Source of the DNA: Candidatus Cloacimonadota bacterium
GTDB lineage: Bacteria > Cloacimonadota > Cloacimonadia > Cloacimonadales > Cloacimonadaceae
DNA length: 64,000 nt
Assembly (NCBI GenBank): GCA_012728875.1
Contig: JAAYEF010000016.1
Location: forward strand, 1 to 64,000
Direction: 5' to 3'
Below the pieces are notes generated by a model. That model saw nothing but the letters and a program-made list of their open reading frames with translations, was not told where the DNA came from and searched no databases. Each line of letters starts with the position of its first letter. Within the stretch, counting starts at the first letter, position 1. This document shows, piece by piece, positions 42,122-51,280 of this stretch. Made by a program: the position numbers and the translations under genes.

Positions 42122-43813
42122 ATGAACGCTCCCTTCGAAATGACCCTCAAAAGCATGATAGACCATTCTTGCGAGCAATTTGGTGAGTATCCCGCGCTGT
42201 CCAATGTGGACGGTGAGCCCATCCGCTATTCCGAACTGCGCGAACAGATTGATGGCGTGATCCGCATGATGAGTGAACAGGGAATTGTGAAAGGCGACAA
42301 GGTTGCCATCCTCAGCCAAAACATGCCGAACTGGGGAATTGCCTATCTGGCCATCACGTCCATGGGCGCTGTTGTGGTTCCGATTCTCACGGATTTTCAC
42401 GTGAACGAGATCTTGAACATCCTGCGTCACAGCGAGGCGAAGATGGTCTTTGTGTCCCGCGCTCAATATGACAAAATCGGCTATTCCGATTTGGAACCCT
42501 GGGTCACCCTGGTGGCCTTGGATAACTTTGAGCCGTTGGAAATCAAGGCGCCCATCGACCTGATTAGCGGCATCATCTACGAGCCTCTGAAACAGCTTCA
42601 AAAGCTGCGCAACAAAGCCTTGAAAGCCGTGAGGTTGATCAGCGAAAAAGTCCATGAGGACGACACCGCCGCCCTGATTTATACATCGGGCACCACGGGG
42701 ATGTCCAAAGGCGTGATGTTGAGCCACAAAAATCTGGTTTTGGACGCCTGGATAACAACCAGGTTTCAGCCCGTGAAAACCGGAGACCGCCTGCTTTCGG
42801 TGTTGCCGCTGTCCCACACCTATGAATGCACGATTGGATTCATCATTCCGATGATGGGCGGCGCCTGCGTTTACTATCTGGATAAACCGCCCACGGCGCG
42901 GGTTTTGGTTCCCGCCATGCAAAAGATTCGGCCCACGATGATCTTGACCGTTCCCCTCATCATCGAAAAGATTTTCAAAACCCAGGTCTATCCACAGTTG
43001 AACGCGAACCCGGTTTTCCGCGCGCTCTATAAAATGCCCCCCACCCGGAAGTTTTTACACCAGATGGCAGGCAAAAAGCTGATGAAAACCTTTGGCGGTG
43101 AGCTGCATTTCTTTGGCATCGGCGGAGCACTGGTTTCGTGGGAAGTGGAGCGGTTTTTGAGCGAAGCGGGCTTTCCCTACGCCATCGGTTATGGTTTGAC
43201 TGAAACTGCTCCGCTCATCGCGGGAAGCCATCCCCGGGATACGCGTTTTCGCTCCACCGGTCAGGTTTTGGAGCATCTCCAGCTTCGCATCGCCGACCCC
43301 GACCCCAAAACCCGCATCGGCGAGATTCAGGTGAAAGGCGAAACGGTGATGAAAGGCTATTACAAAGACCCGGTGAAAACCGCGGAGGCCTTTACCAAGG
43401 ACGGCTTTTTCAAAACCGGGGATTTGGGGATCCTGCGCAAAAAACGCTATCTCTATATCATTGGATGCTCCAAAAACGTGATCGTGGCGGCTTCCGGAGA
43501 GAATATCTATCCCGAGGAAGTGGAAAACAAGCTGAACGAACATGAGGCCGTTTTGGAATCGCTAGTTCTGGATGTGGGTGGAGTTTTGACGGCAAGAGTG
43601 TTTTTAAGCCCTGAATATCTGGAAAAACATCACCACACAAGTCGCCTCACCAGCGCCAAACATAAAAAGCTTGTCGACGCGCTTTTGGATGAGATCAAGA
43701 GCCAGGCAAATCAGAACCTTTCGAGCTTTTCCCGCATCAAGCGCATCATTGAACAGCAGGAGCCTTTCGAAAAAACCGCCACCCAAAAGATCAAGCGCTT
43801 CCTCTATCAATGA
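42122..43813 (+). CDS. Long-chain fatty acid-CoA ligase (AMP-binding)
   Basis: 563 residues of the acyl-adenylate-forming superfamily: A3 motif YTSGTTGMSKGVMLSHKNL beginning at Tyr187, PLSHTYECT, GYGLTETAPLI, KTGDLGILRKKRYLYIIG and the catalytic C-terminal Lys in EKTATQKIKRF. It activates a fatty acid as the AMP ester and then the CoA thioester, probably at the membrane. GGAG lies seven bases before the ATG. The next gene starts 55 bases on and encodes a secreted protein. Confidence 0.93.
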   Translation: MNAPFEMTLKSMIDHSCEQFGEYPALSNVDGEPIRYSELREQIDGVIRMMSEQGIVKGDKVAILSQNMPNWGIAYLAITSMGAVVVPILTDFHVNEILNILRHSEAKMVFVSRAQYDKIGYSDLEPWVTLVALDNFEPLEIKAPIDLISGIIYEPLKQLQKLRNKALKAVRLISEKVHEDDTAALIYTSGTTGMSKGVMLSHKNLVLDAWITTRFQPVKTGDRLLSVLPLSHTYECTIGFIIPMMGGACVYYLDKPPTARVLVPAMQKIRPTMILTVPLIIEKIFKTQVYPQLNANPVFRALYKMPPTRKFLHQMAGKKLMKTFGGELHFFGIGGALVSWEVERFLSEAGFPYAIGYGLTETAPLIAGSHPRDTRFRSTGQVLEHLQLRIADPDPKTRIGEIQVKGETVMKGYYKDPVKTAEAFTKDGFFKTGDLGILRKKRYLYIIGCSKNVIVAASGENIYPEEVENKLNEHEAVLESLVLDVGGVLTARVFLSPEYLEKHHHTSRLTSAKHKKLVDALLDEIKSQANQNLSSFSRIKRIIEQQEPFEKTATQKIKRFLYQ

Positions 43814-43868
43814 AGCCTTCAGGACTTTTACGAACAACCGGGAAGCCATTTTTGCCGTGGAGAAAATT

Positions 43869-45851
43869 ATGAAAAAGAGACTTTTCCTCATTTTTGTCAC
43901 GCTGTTGGGAAGCGTGATTTTGCTGGGCCAAGCCAACCGGCTCGACTTTGGCGACCTGAATTTTAACCTGAACGTCCATGCCAGCAAGCGCATCAGCGAT
44001 AACAATTATCAAAACATGTCTTTCAACACCAGCAGGGAAAGCTGGGCAGACAGCATCCGCATCGTTTTTTCCAATGCTGATCTGGATCTGAACGTTACCA
44101 TTTCACCGCGTTCCCAGTATCTGCGCCAAGCGTGGTATTTTGATGTGAGGGCGGAATTTAAGCAAAATACCTTTGTGCGCGAGCTGATGCTTGGCATGGA
44201 TAACAGGCGAAAACCCATCCATGCGGAACTTACCGGCGTGGAAGCCATCCAAAACAGGACCTATGCGCGCAATCGGGCAATCGGGCCGTTCATGGATCAA
44301 GCCGTCGAATTTTCCTGCGGGGATCAGAGTTTCTGGATCGTCGCCTCGGGCTATGACGGCTGTGACGGAGTGGAAGGCATCGCCATGAACAGAATCGTGC
44401 TCTACACCTTTCAAGCCCACTTTTTCCGGATGTTCGACCCCGTGATCCAGCGCTGCAGCATCTACCGCGACACGATGTATAAAGCCGCTGGAGAAAGCGA
44501 ACGCTGGGGATTTTTGCTTTTCACCGAGGAGCCCGTGTTGCTGGACCTTAACCGTTGGTTGGCAAACAATAAGGCTGCGTTGTGCATCACCAACGACGCC
44601 GATGGCGAAGCCTTGCCGCGCCTGCAGGCTGTGTTTGAAGGCAGCAATAATCCAAGCAATCCCAGCTATTACACCAAGGGCTTTTTCGCATGGGATATCC
44701 CGGTGAGCACCACCATTCACGGCGTGAACGAACCCGCGCTGGGCGAGATCTGGCGCCTGATCAAAAGCAAGGGAAACCGCATTGGCTGGCACACCTACAC
44801 CATGCTGGCAGACCCGCCTGGCTCAAATGAACAGGCTTTGCTGCACGACTTGGTGGATCTGGAAATTCGCCATTGGATCGACCACTCGGTGCCCAACAAC
44901 CCGGAAGATGTTGCCTATGATGGGCTCGATCCAGATAGCCCCTACTACGTTGCCGATGTGATCAATCAAAGCGACATCGTTTATATTTGGCCAGGAGACA
45001 CGCCGAACACGAATCCTTTCAACGCCTACGACGAAGCTTGGCGCCTGCCCCACAAAGTTTGGGAAGCCACCGTATTTACAAAGCCGGTATGGTTTTACGG
45101 GCGCACCAGAGCTGAAACTTGGGAATATCTGGACCAAAATGTGACGCTGAGCATGAAGCATATCATGGTTCCGGAAAACCTTGATGTGCTGATTGCGGAA
45201 AGGGGTTTGCACATAAACTACACCCACTTTTGCATGTCGCAGATTGAGGGAGTGAGAAAATCATTTTGGGAGCTTCTGCCCAATGGAGACTATGTGGTGC
45301 GTGACGATGTGGATGAAATGCTGCAACTTTTGGACTATTACAGACAGTATCGTGGCTTGTGGATTGCGCCCTTGGAAGATATTTTCGACCGCATGCTGGA
45401 TGTGGAAGAGGTGAAAATCCTTGCAGTGGAAAAAATGGATGAGGATGGAATTTTGAAGGTGACCCTGGCAAACAACGCCGAGCGGGATATCGATGAGTTT
45501 TACATCCAAAGCCACGACAAGGAATTTATGCTCTCGAGGTTTCCGTCGGGTTCAAGCTTGGATATCATTCTCACCGAAACCACCAACCACAACGATGTTC
45601 CCGGTGCACAGATGCAGATTCGCTATCAGCAGGGGGCTTTGCACATCACTAAGGCTTCGGGCGAGCAGATTGACCCGGTTCGGGTTGAACTGTTTAACCT
45701 GAAAGGACAAAAGCTGATGGAGCAGGATTCTGCTTATCAGCAATGGGAAATCGTAATTCCGTTTGCCGGAAAAGCCTCCGGAATCTATCTGGCGCGCTTC
45801 AGCCGACCCGGCAGGCTGCCCATCGTGCAAAAATTCAGCGTGATAAAATAG
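43869..45851 (+). CDS. Secreted protein with NodB-like (polysaccharide deacetylase-like) region and sorting domain
   Basis: 660 residues from ATG 43869 (GGAG upstream, signal peptide MKKRLFLIFVTLLGSVILLG). The middle has ALCITNDADGEALPRLQAVF, then PVSTTIHG and KSKGNRIGWHTYTM, in the order and spacing of NodB motif 1 (the DD pair) and motif 2 (HTxxH), but the second His of motif 2 is Met. So it may be a diverged or inactive deacetylase, or another carbohydrate-active fold. The C-terminus (VELFNLKGQKLM to VQKFSVIK) is a FlgD-like sorting domain. Converges with the TonB receptor gene three bases on. Confidence 0.6.
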   Translation: MKKRLFLIFVTLLGSVILLGQANRLDFGDLNFNLNVHASKRISDNNYQNMSFNTSRESWADSIRIVFSNADLDLNVTISPRSQYLRQAWYFDVRAEFKQNTFVRELMLGMDNRRKPIHAELTGVEAIQNRTYARNRAIGPFMDQAVEFSCGDQSFWIVASGYDGCDGVEGIAMNRIVLYTFQAHFFRMFDPVIQRCSIYRDTMYKAAGESERWGFLLFTEEPVLLDLNRWLANNKAALCITNDADGEALPRLQAVFEGSNNPSNPSYYTKGFFAWDIPVSTTIHGVNEPALGEIWRLIKSKGNRIGWHTYTMLADPPGSNEQALLHDLVDLEIRHWIDHSVPNNPEDVAYDGLDPDSPYYVADVINQSDIVYIWPGDTPNTNPFNAYDEAWRLPHKVWEATVFTKPVWFYGRTRAETWEYLDQNVTLSMKHIMVPENLDVLIAERGLHINYTHFCMSQIEGVRKSFWELLPNGDYVVRDDVDEMLQLLDYYRQYRGLWIAPLEDIFDRMLDVEEVKILAVEKMDEDGILKVTLANNAERDIDEFYIQSHDKEFMLSRFPSGSSLDIILTETTNHNDVPGAQMQIRYQQGALHITKASGEQIDPVRVELFNLKGQKLMEQDSAYQQWEIVIPFAGKASGIYLARFSRPGRLPIVQKFSVIK

Positions 45852-45854
45852 GCT

Positions 45855-47999
45855 TTAATCCTTGATTTTCAGGGAGATGCCGCCCCGGAAAGAGATTCCG
45901 GGTTGGGGAACGTAAGCGTAAACGGAATACTGTTTATTGAGCAGATTATGGATGGAAAAATGGGGTGCAAGCGTCCAGCCCTGAATCTGAAATTCCGTGG
46001 ACAATCCGCAATCCAGCAAGCTGTGGGAAGGCAGCGCTCCGGCAAGGTTGTCCGGGGTTGTAAACTGTTCTCCCGTACGGGAATACTGGCTCCAAAAATG
46101 CAGGAAAGGCCAGTTTAGACCCAGTTTGAATCCATAGCTGAAATCCGGAGTGTACATCAGGTGGGGCGCTGTTTCGGGGGGATTTGCACTGAGGTCCAGC
46201 GCCTTGGTGAGCAGCATGGAAGCGCTCAGTTCCAGCCAATCCCAGGTCTCCAGACCGGCTTCCAGTTCCAGGTTTTTCACCTGGGCTTTGCCGACGTTGA
46301 ATGGTTTCCACACGTTGCCAAACATCTGCACCTGACGCCATTGGATGAGGCTGTCAATCTCGTTTGAGTGCCAGGTTCCGCGCAAACGGAAACCGCTCAG
46401 CCGGTTTTCCAGCCAAAGCTGCCAGCCGTGGGACCTTTCGCTGGAAAGATTTGGATTCCCAATGGCTTGGGAATCGCCTTTCCAATATAAGTCGTAGGGT
46501 GAGGGCAGCGCGAAGGAGGAGCCCCAGGTTCCGCCCAGCGAGCTTTCCACGAAACCGATGTGTTTCAGGCTGCCTTCCAGGCGCCAACTGGGGTTGTTTC
46601 GGCCCCGCGCCCTGTCGAGCCTCGCAGCTCCGGCGCCATCTAGTATCCACAGCCCCCAATCCTGTTCTAATCCTGTTTTCAAGCTGATGTTGGCAAAGTT
46701 GTCGCTGTGATCGAGGTCGTTGGCGGGGTTTACCAAGTTGAGGTTGCGGTAGTGTTCAAAGCCAAATTCCGCCGCTGTTCCGGCGTTCAGTGTCAAACCC
46801 TGAGCCAGGGTGAAGTTGGTGCCAAGACTGCCGCGTAAACCAGTGTTCAACAGGTTTTGACGATAGCTGGAAACATAAACTGGCAGAGGGGCGCTGGTAT
46901 TGTCGTAAAGCGCTGCGTCGAGGTTCAGCCAGGCCAGAAGGTCAGCGTTGAATTTTCTATAACTGGCGCTGAGTCCCAGGCTGTTCCTGTTGGCGTGACC
47001 ATCCAGAAAGGCGTGGCGGTAAACCTCTGTGAAATTTACCGTTCCGGGAAGCTGGCGGTGGAACCATACGTAGTCGGTTTGGAAGCTGAGACGTGTGATT
47101 CCGCTTCTGAACGCCAGGGAACCGGAGAGCGAATTCTGGCGGCGGGCGTTGTTTTCGCGCACCATCAGGCTGTCGCCGCTCCACCAATCCGGCATTTTAT
47201 ACTTGAAATCGTTGTCCGTATTCAGATGTGAACTACCCAGTCGCAGTTCCCAGTTTTTGATGGCGGCGCCGAAGGAAAGGGAGTTTTTCGCATAGCCAAA
47301 GGAGCCGATTTCGCTATCGATGGAAAATTCGGTGCTACCGGAAGCTTTGCCCTGCCGGGTGCGGATGTTCAGGATTCCACCGATGGCGGATCCGCCTCCA
47401 TAAACCGAGGCATTGTTTTTGATCAACTCGATGGATTCGATGTTCTGGGGGTCGATCAGGGAAAGGTCATAGCTTTCGCCGCCAGGGTTGAGCGCAACTC
47501 CATCCACGATTATCAGGCTGTGCCGGGGCAGGTTTCCCAGGATGGAAACGCTCTGGCTTTCACCGGGAAGGCGGACATCGCTGGTATTTATGGAGGGTGT
47601 GGTCGCCAGAATTTCGGCGGGCGAATAATAGTGCCTGTCCGGGTCAATCGGCAATGCCACCCTGTCTGCAGGAGCGGAATAGACATTCCAGGCGCTTTCG
47701 CTGACCACAACCTTGGGCAGAAGCACCGCTTCTGGCTCCAAAACCACTGAGCCGCTGAATGTTAGGAGCGCCAGTTTTCTGGTTTTAAAGCCCAGACGGC
47801 TGAAACTGAGGGAGTCGGCCTCGGTGTTGAGGCTAAACTCACCTTTTTCGGAGCTGTATTTATATTGTTTTCCGTCACTTACCAACACCGAAGAGATGGG
47901 TTTTCCCTGGGGGTCAACGGTTTTACCTTTCACAAGACGAGCTTCGGCGAAAGACGCCAGGAAGACGAGGCTAAAACAAAAGAGTAGAAAGCGTTTCAT
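45855..47999 (-). CDS. TonB-dependent receptor
   Basis: 714 residues: signal peptide (MKRFLLFCFSLVFLASFAEA), a carboxypeptidase-D-regulatory-like domain (~20-95: LVKGKTVDPQGKPISSVLV), a plug domain (~115-215: PAEILATTPSINTSDVRLPG, IIVDGVALNPGG, IESIELIKNNASVYGGG, GGILNIRT) and a 22-strand-like barrel to SLKIKD. Takes up a scarce ligand (metal chelate, corrinoid or glycan) across the outer membrane. It is coupled by ATGA to an upstream ABC ATPase of the FecE/BtuD type, favouring an iron chelate or corrinoid, but no riboswitch was found. Confidence 0.93.
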   Translation of the reverse strand: MKRFLLFCFSLVFLASFAEARLVKGKTVDPQGKPISSVLVSDGKQYKYSSEKGEFSLNTEADSLSFSRLGFKTRKLALLTFSGSVVLEPEAVLLPKVVVSESAWNVYSAPADRVALPIDPDRHYYSPAEILATTPSINTSDVRLPGESQSVSILGNLPRHSLIIVDGVALNPGGESYDLSLIDPQNIESIELIKNNASVYGGGSAIGGILNIRTRQGKASGSTEFSIDSEIGSFGYAKNSLSFGAAIKNWELRLGSSHLNTDNDFKYKMPDWWSGDSLMVRENNARRQNSLSGSLAFRSGITRLSFQTDYVWFHRQLPGTVNFTEVYRHAFLDGHANRNSLGLSASYRKFNADLLAWLNLDAALYDNTSAPLPVYVSSYRQNLLNTGLRGSLGTNFTLAQGLTLNAGTAAEFGFEHYRNLNLVNPANDLDHSDNFANISLKTGLEQDWGLWILDGAGAARLDRARGRNNPSWRLEGSLKHIGFVESSLGGTWGSSFALPSPYDLYWKGDSQAIGNPNLSSERSHGWQLWLENRLSGFRLRGTWHSNEIDSLIQWRQVQMFGNVWKPFNVGKAQVKNLELEAGLETWDWLELSASMLLTKALDLSANPPETAPHLMYTPDFSYGFKLGLNWPFLHFWSQYSRTGEQFTTPDNLAGALPSHSLLDCGLSTEFQIQGWTLAPHFSIHNLLNKQYSVYAYVPQPGISFRGGISLKIKD

Positions 48000-48772
48000 T
48001 GTACACCTGGATAGAGTATATTTGGTTTTCCGGTCACCGGATTGAGCATGGTTTGCAGTTCGAGCCCGAAAAGTTCCTGCAAGAGCCGGGGCTGCATCAT
48101 CTTCTCGGGACTGCCGCTGCCCAAAACCCTGCCCCGCGAAAGCAGGACCATCTTGTCCGCAAAGTTTGCACCCAGATTGAGATTGTGTGAAATCAGCAGA
48201 ATGCCTTTGCCGCTTTGGTGGACGATCTCACGCAGGCGCGCCATGATTTCCACCTGATGGTTGATATCAAGCTGGGAAAGGGTTTCATCCAAAAAGATGT
48301 AGGAGGTTTCCTGTGCCAGCGCCCTCGCGATCAACACCCTCTGTTTTTCCCCACCGCTCAGTTGCGAGAAAAAGCGATCTGCAAATTCGCTTAATCCCAA
48401 CTGTTCCAACACCTTGTCCACTGCCTCCAAATCCCCGGGCAGCCAGCTTTGCATCAAGCCCAGATAGGGGTAGCGTCCCATCAAAACGATGTCGCGCACG
48501 GGATAATCGAATTGGAAAAAGGTTTCCTGGGGCACAAAGGCGGTGAGGCGGGCAAGTTCGGAGCGCCGATAGCTGGCAAGGGGGCGGTCAAACAGACTCA
48601 CCTCGCCTTCCAAAATGGGCATAAAGCCCAGCAGGGCATGAATTAACGTGGATTTGCCCGCACCGTTGGGACCGACAAGCACAGTGAACTCATCGGAGTT
48701 CAAGCGCAGGTCTAACTCGCGTAATACGAAGTGGTTGTCATAAGCGCAGCCAAGTTTTTTTACTTCAATCAT
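47996..48772 (-). CDS. FecE/BtuD-type ABC transporter ATPase
   Basis: 258 residues from ATG 48772. Walker A GPNGAGKST (34-42), Q-loop AFVPQETFFQFDYPVRDIVL, signature QLSGGEKQRVLIARALAQ, Walker B YIFLDETLSQLD, His-loop SHNLN. The FVPQ..FDYPVRDIVLMGRYPY stretch is typical of siderophore, haem and B12 importers. The permease and binding protein are missing from the neighbourhood. An upstream frame adds 24 residues but lacks support. It overlaps the receptor gene by ATGA. Confidence 0.92.
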   Translation of the reverse strand: MIEVKKLGCAYDNHFVLRELDLRLNSDEFTVLVGPNGAGKSTLIHALLGFMPILEGEVSLFDRPLASYRRSELARLTAFVPQETFFQFDYPVRDIVLMGRYPYLGLMQSWLPGDLEAVDKVLEQLGLSEFADRFFSQLSGGEKQRVLIARALAQETSYIFLDETLSQLDINHQVEIMARLREIVHQSGKGILLISHNLNLGANFADKMVLLSRGRVLGSGSPEKMMQPRLLQELFGLELQTMLNPVTGKPNILYPGVQ

Positions 48773-48844
48773 GTCTTTTTCCCAGTCCCTTTTTCTGTCA
48801 AGTGCAGTTTTTGTCAACAAGCGTTTCATGCAATAAAATTTCAC

Positions 48845-48875
48845 TTGCCCGGATAGCCTGCCAAATTAGTATATA
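48845..48875 (+). promoter_or_regulatory. Possible promoter of the Rrf2-iscS-iscU operon
   Basis: TTGCCC (48845-48850) and an AT-rich TATATA (48870-48875) with 19 bases between, 34 bases upstream of the ATG. In Isc systems the Rrf2 regulator usually binds here; no clear dyad is visible. Confidence 0.35.
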
Positions 48876-48908
48876 TTCAGAAGCCAGTTCAAAAAAGGAG
48901 AAAAAAAG

Positions 48909-49316
48909 ATGTCCCTGAGCACGAAAACCGAATACGCACTGCGGGCTTTGCTGGAAATCCCTGATAAACACAGCGTTTCAGCCCAAAGCATCTGCGACCG
49001 CCAGAGCCTGCCCAAAAAGTATGTGGAACAGCTGTTACGCTCGCTGAAAAAAGCCGGACTGATAGACAGCAGCCCCGGAGTTTTGGGAGGCTACACTCTG
49101 GCGCGGCCTGCTTCGCGCATCACTTTGCTGGACATCATGGACGCCGTGGGCGACCAAAACGCCGAACTGATGTGCGCACGGGACAAGAAGTTTTGCCTGG
49201 GCGACGATTGTGGCCTCCAGGCAGTTTTTAACGAACTGGCAAAAAAGCAGCGGGGACTTTACCGTTCCTACAGCCTCGCAAGCATCATCAAAGAACTAAA
49301 ACAGGAGAAAAAATGA
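48909..49316 (+). CDS. Rrf2 family transcriptional regulator (IscR-like)
   Basis: 135 residues: winged helix-turn-helix (MSLSTKTEYALRALLEI, PKKYVEQLLRSLKKAGLI, GVLGGYTLARPA) and a cluster-binding loop with three Cys, CARDKKFCLGDDC. As IscR, it probably senses [Fe-S] status and represses the operon it heads. AAGGAG precedes the ATG; its stop overlaps the cysteine desulfurase start by ATGA. Confidence 0.93.
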   Translation: MSLSTKTEYALRALLEIPDKHSVSAQSICDRQSLPKKYVEQLLRSLKKAGLIDSSPGVLGGYTLARPASRITLLDIMDAVGDQNAELMCARDKKFCLGDDCGLQAVFNELAKKQRGLYRSYSLASIIKELKQEKK

Positions 49317-50506
49317 CGCCCGGAAAAATCTACATGGATAACTGCGTCACCTCGCCGCTGGACCCCGAGGTCCTGCAGGCCATGTTGCCCTATTTCAGCG
49401 AAAAATTTTGGATGCCCGGCACCTTCATCAGCACCGGTGAAACCACAAACAACGCTTTGGATGAATTTCGCCAGATCATTGCCAAGACCCTGAATGCCGA
49501 CCCCGCCGAACTTCACTTCACTTCCGGCGGAACCGTGGCAAACAACATTGCCATCAAGGGTTTGGCAAATGCACATGCTGCCAGTGGCAAACACGCCATC
49601 GTGTCGCTGGTGGACTATCCGGACCTGCTCACAAACGCCGCCTGGCTGGAAAAACAAGGCTTTGAAGTGAGCTATCTGGAGCCGGACGAGCAGGGTGTGG
49701 TCAGCGCAGAGAAATTGGCGGCAGCCATCAGACCGGACACCACCCTGTTTTTAACCACCATCGTGAACCACGTTGTGGGTACCATTCAGCCCATGGCGGA
49801 ATATAAAAAGGTGCTCGAAAATGCCGGGCACAAGATCTATTGGCACGCGGATGCGGGTCAGGCCTATGGCAAAATGCATCTGGATGTGAAGGATTTGGGG
49901 GTGGACAGCCTCAGCGTTTCGGCTCACAAAATCCACGGACCCCAGGGCATTGGCGCTCTTTTTGTGAAAAAGGGAACCAGAATGGCTCAGCTCATCCACG
50001 GCGTCAGCCGCATTGGCAGCGTTCAGCCTGGTGGCGTCAGCATCGCCCTCATCGCCGGTTTTGCCAAGGCTGCCGAGATCAACTTTGCCGACCTTGATGC
50101 CACCATCTCCCAACTGCGCGGACTTTCAGACTATCTGCTGGAACGCCTGGAAGCGGAAATCCCCGAGATCGAACTCAACGGCCCCCGCCATGAAGGGCGC
50201 ATCAGCCACAACATCAACATTTCCATCGCCTACATCGAGGGTGAAGCCATCACCATGATGCTGGATATGAAAGGCATCACCGTGGCCACTGGCTCTGCCT
50301 GCGCCTCTCAGGGGCTCAAGCCCAGTTATGTGCTGATGGCAATGGGCAAAAACCACGTCCAAAGCCATGGCTCCATGAAGTTTACCCTTTCCCGCTACAA
50401 CACAAGGGAAGAAATTGATACCGCCGTGAAAGCCTTGGCGGAAATCACAGCCCAACTGCGTGAACGCAGTCCGCTTTATCAAGCCACACATTCCCAGGAG
50501 AAATAA
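49313..50506 (+). CDS. iscS: Cysteine desulfurase (IscS/NifS)
   Basis: PLP enzyme that takes sulfur from cysteine as a persulfide for cluster assembly. 397 residues: HADAGQAYGK, the PLP Lys206 in SVSAHKIHGPQG, GSVQPGGVS and the catalytic Cys330 in ATGSACASQG. Compared with the usual NNATTP and VNNEIGTIQP motifs it has DNCVTSPLDP and VNHVVGTIQP, so it is somewhat divergent. Lies between the Rrf2 regulator and IscU. Confidence 0.94.
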   Translation: MTPGKIYMDNCVTSPLDPEVLQAMLPYFSEKFWMPGTFISTGETTNNALDEFRQIIAKTLNADPAELHFTSGGTVANNIAIKGLANAHAASGKHAIVSLVDYPDLLTNAAWLEKQGFEVSYLEPDEQGVVSAEKLAAAIRPDTTLFLTTIVNHVVGTIQPMAEYKKVLENAGHKIYWHADAGQAYGKMHLDVKDLGVDSLSVSAHKIHGPQGIGALFVKKGTRMAQLIHGVSRIGSVQPGGVSIALIAGFAKAAEINFADLDATISQLRGLSDYLLERLEAEIPEIELNGPRHEGRISHNINISIAYIEGEAITMMLDMKGITVATGSACASQGLKPSYVLMAMGKNHVQSHGSMKFTLSRYNTREEIDTAVKALAEITAQLRERSPLYQATHSQEK

Positions 50507-51130
50507 ATGCAATACTCACAAAAAGTTTTGGACCACTTCATGAACCCCCACAACGTTGGGAAAATGGAGAACCCCGATGCCGTCGCCACCGAAGGCAGCC
50601 CCGCTTGCGGAGACCAAGTCACCATCTATCTCAAGATCGATGAAGGCAGCAAAAAGATCGACGACATCAGCTTTCTGAGCTATGGCTGTGCCTCAAACAT
50701 CGCCACAGCCAGCATCATCACCGACCTCGCCAAAGGAAAGACTTTGGATGAAGCCAAAAATATCACCTGGCAAGACGCCATGGAAGCTCTGGACGGACTT
50801 CCCCCGGTGAAGGTGCACTGCTCTGTTTTGGCGGCGGACACCCTGCAGACCGCCATTTCCAACTATGAGATCGAACACGGTTTGAAGGACGTGCCGAATT
50901 TTGGCAAGGAAACCATTCTGGAAGAGCTCAAGAAGATCATCTATCCCCAGGTGGGAGAAGACATTGTGACTCTCAAGATGGTGAAATATGTGGGCTTTGA
51001 CAACGGCGAAGTGCTGATCGACCTCAACATCATGAGCTTCGACGAGTGGCGCGACAACGTTGCCGAAGAGATCCGCGAACACCTTTCCAAATATCCGGAA
51101 GTGAAGAACATCCAGATCAATTTCCCCTGA
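50507..51130 (+). CDS. iscU: IscU scaffold fused to an FSCA (MIP18/DUF59-like) domain
   Basis: 207 residues. Residues 1-~128 are IscU/NifU-N with cluster ligands Cys34 (PACGD), Cys61 (YGCAS), Cys105 (VKVHCSVLAADTL) and Asp36. Residues ~133-207 (LEELKKIIYPQVGEDIVTLK, VLIDLNIMSFDEW, HLSKYPEVKNIQINF) match the FSCA/MIP18 fold of SufT and NifU-like C-domains but lack a CxxC. Standard IscU is ~128 residues, so this is an added domain, perhaps for cluster delivery. Follows iscS by one base; terminator at 51153. Confidence 0.92.
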   Translation: MQYSQKVLDHFMNPHNVGKMENPDAVATEGSPACGDQVTIYLKIDEGSKKIDDISFLSYGCASNIATASIITDLAKGKTLDEAKNITWQDAMEALDGLPPVKVHCSVLAADTLQTAISNYEIEHGLKDVPNFGKETILEELKKIIYPQVGEDIVTLKMVKYVGFDNGEVLIDLNIMSFDEWRDNVAEEIREHLSKYPEVKNIQINFP

Positions 51131-51152
51131 TTTTCATGCAACACACCAAGCC

Positions 51153-51196
51153 GGCGAAGCTCCCGGGCAGTTTTTTCCGGGAACTTCGCCTTTTTT
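51153..51196 (+). terminator. Terminator of the isc operon
   Basis: GGCGAAGCTCCCGG (51153-51166) pairs with CCGGGAACTTCGCC (51177-51190) with a single mismatch, followed by six T residues. Confidence 0.92.
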
Positions 51197-51280
51197 CCCA
51201 CAGAAAGCCAATTCACTCTTTGAAACGGTAGAATTCGGCTTATTGTTATCTGAAATCATCTTTATTGAAGGAGATCTATT

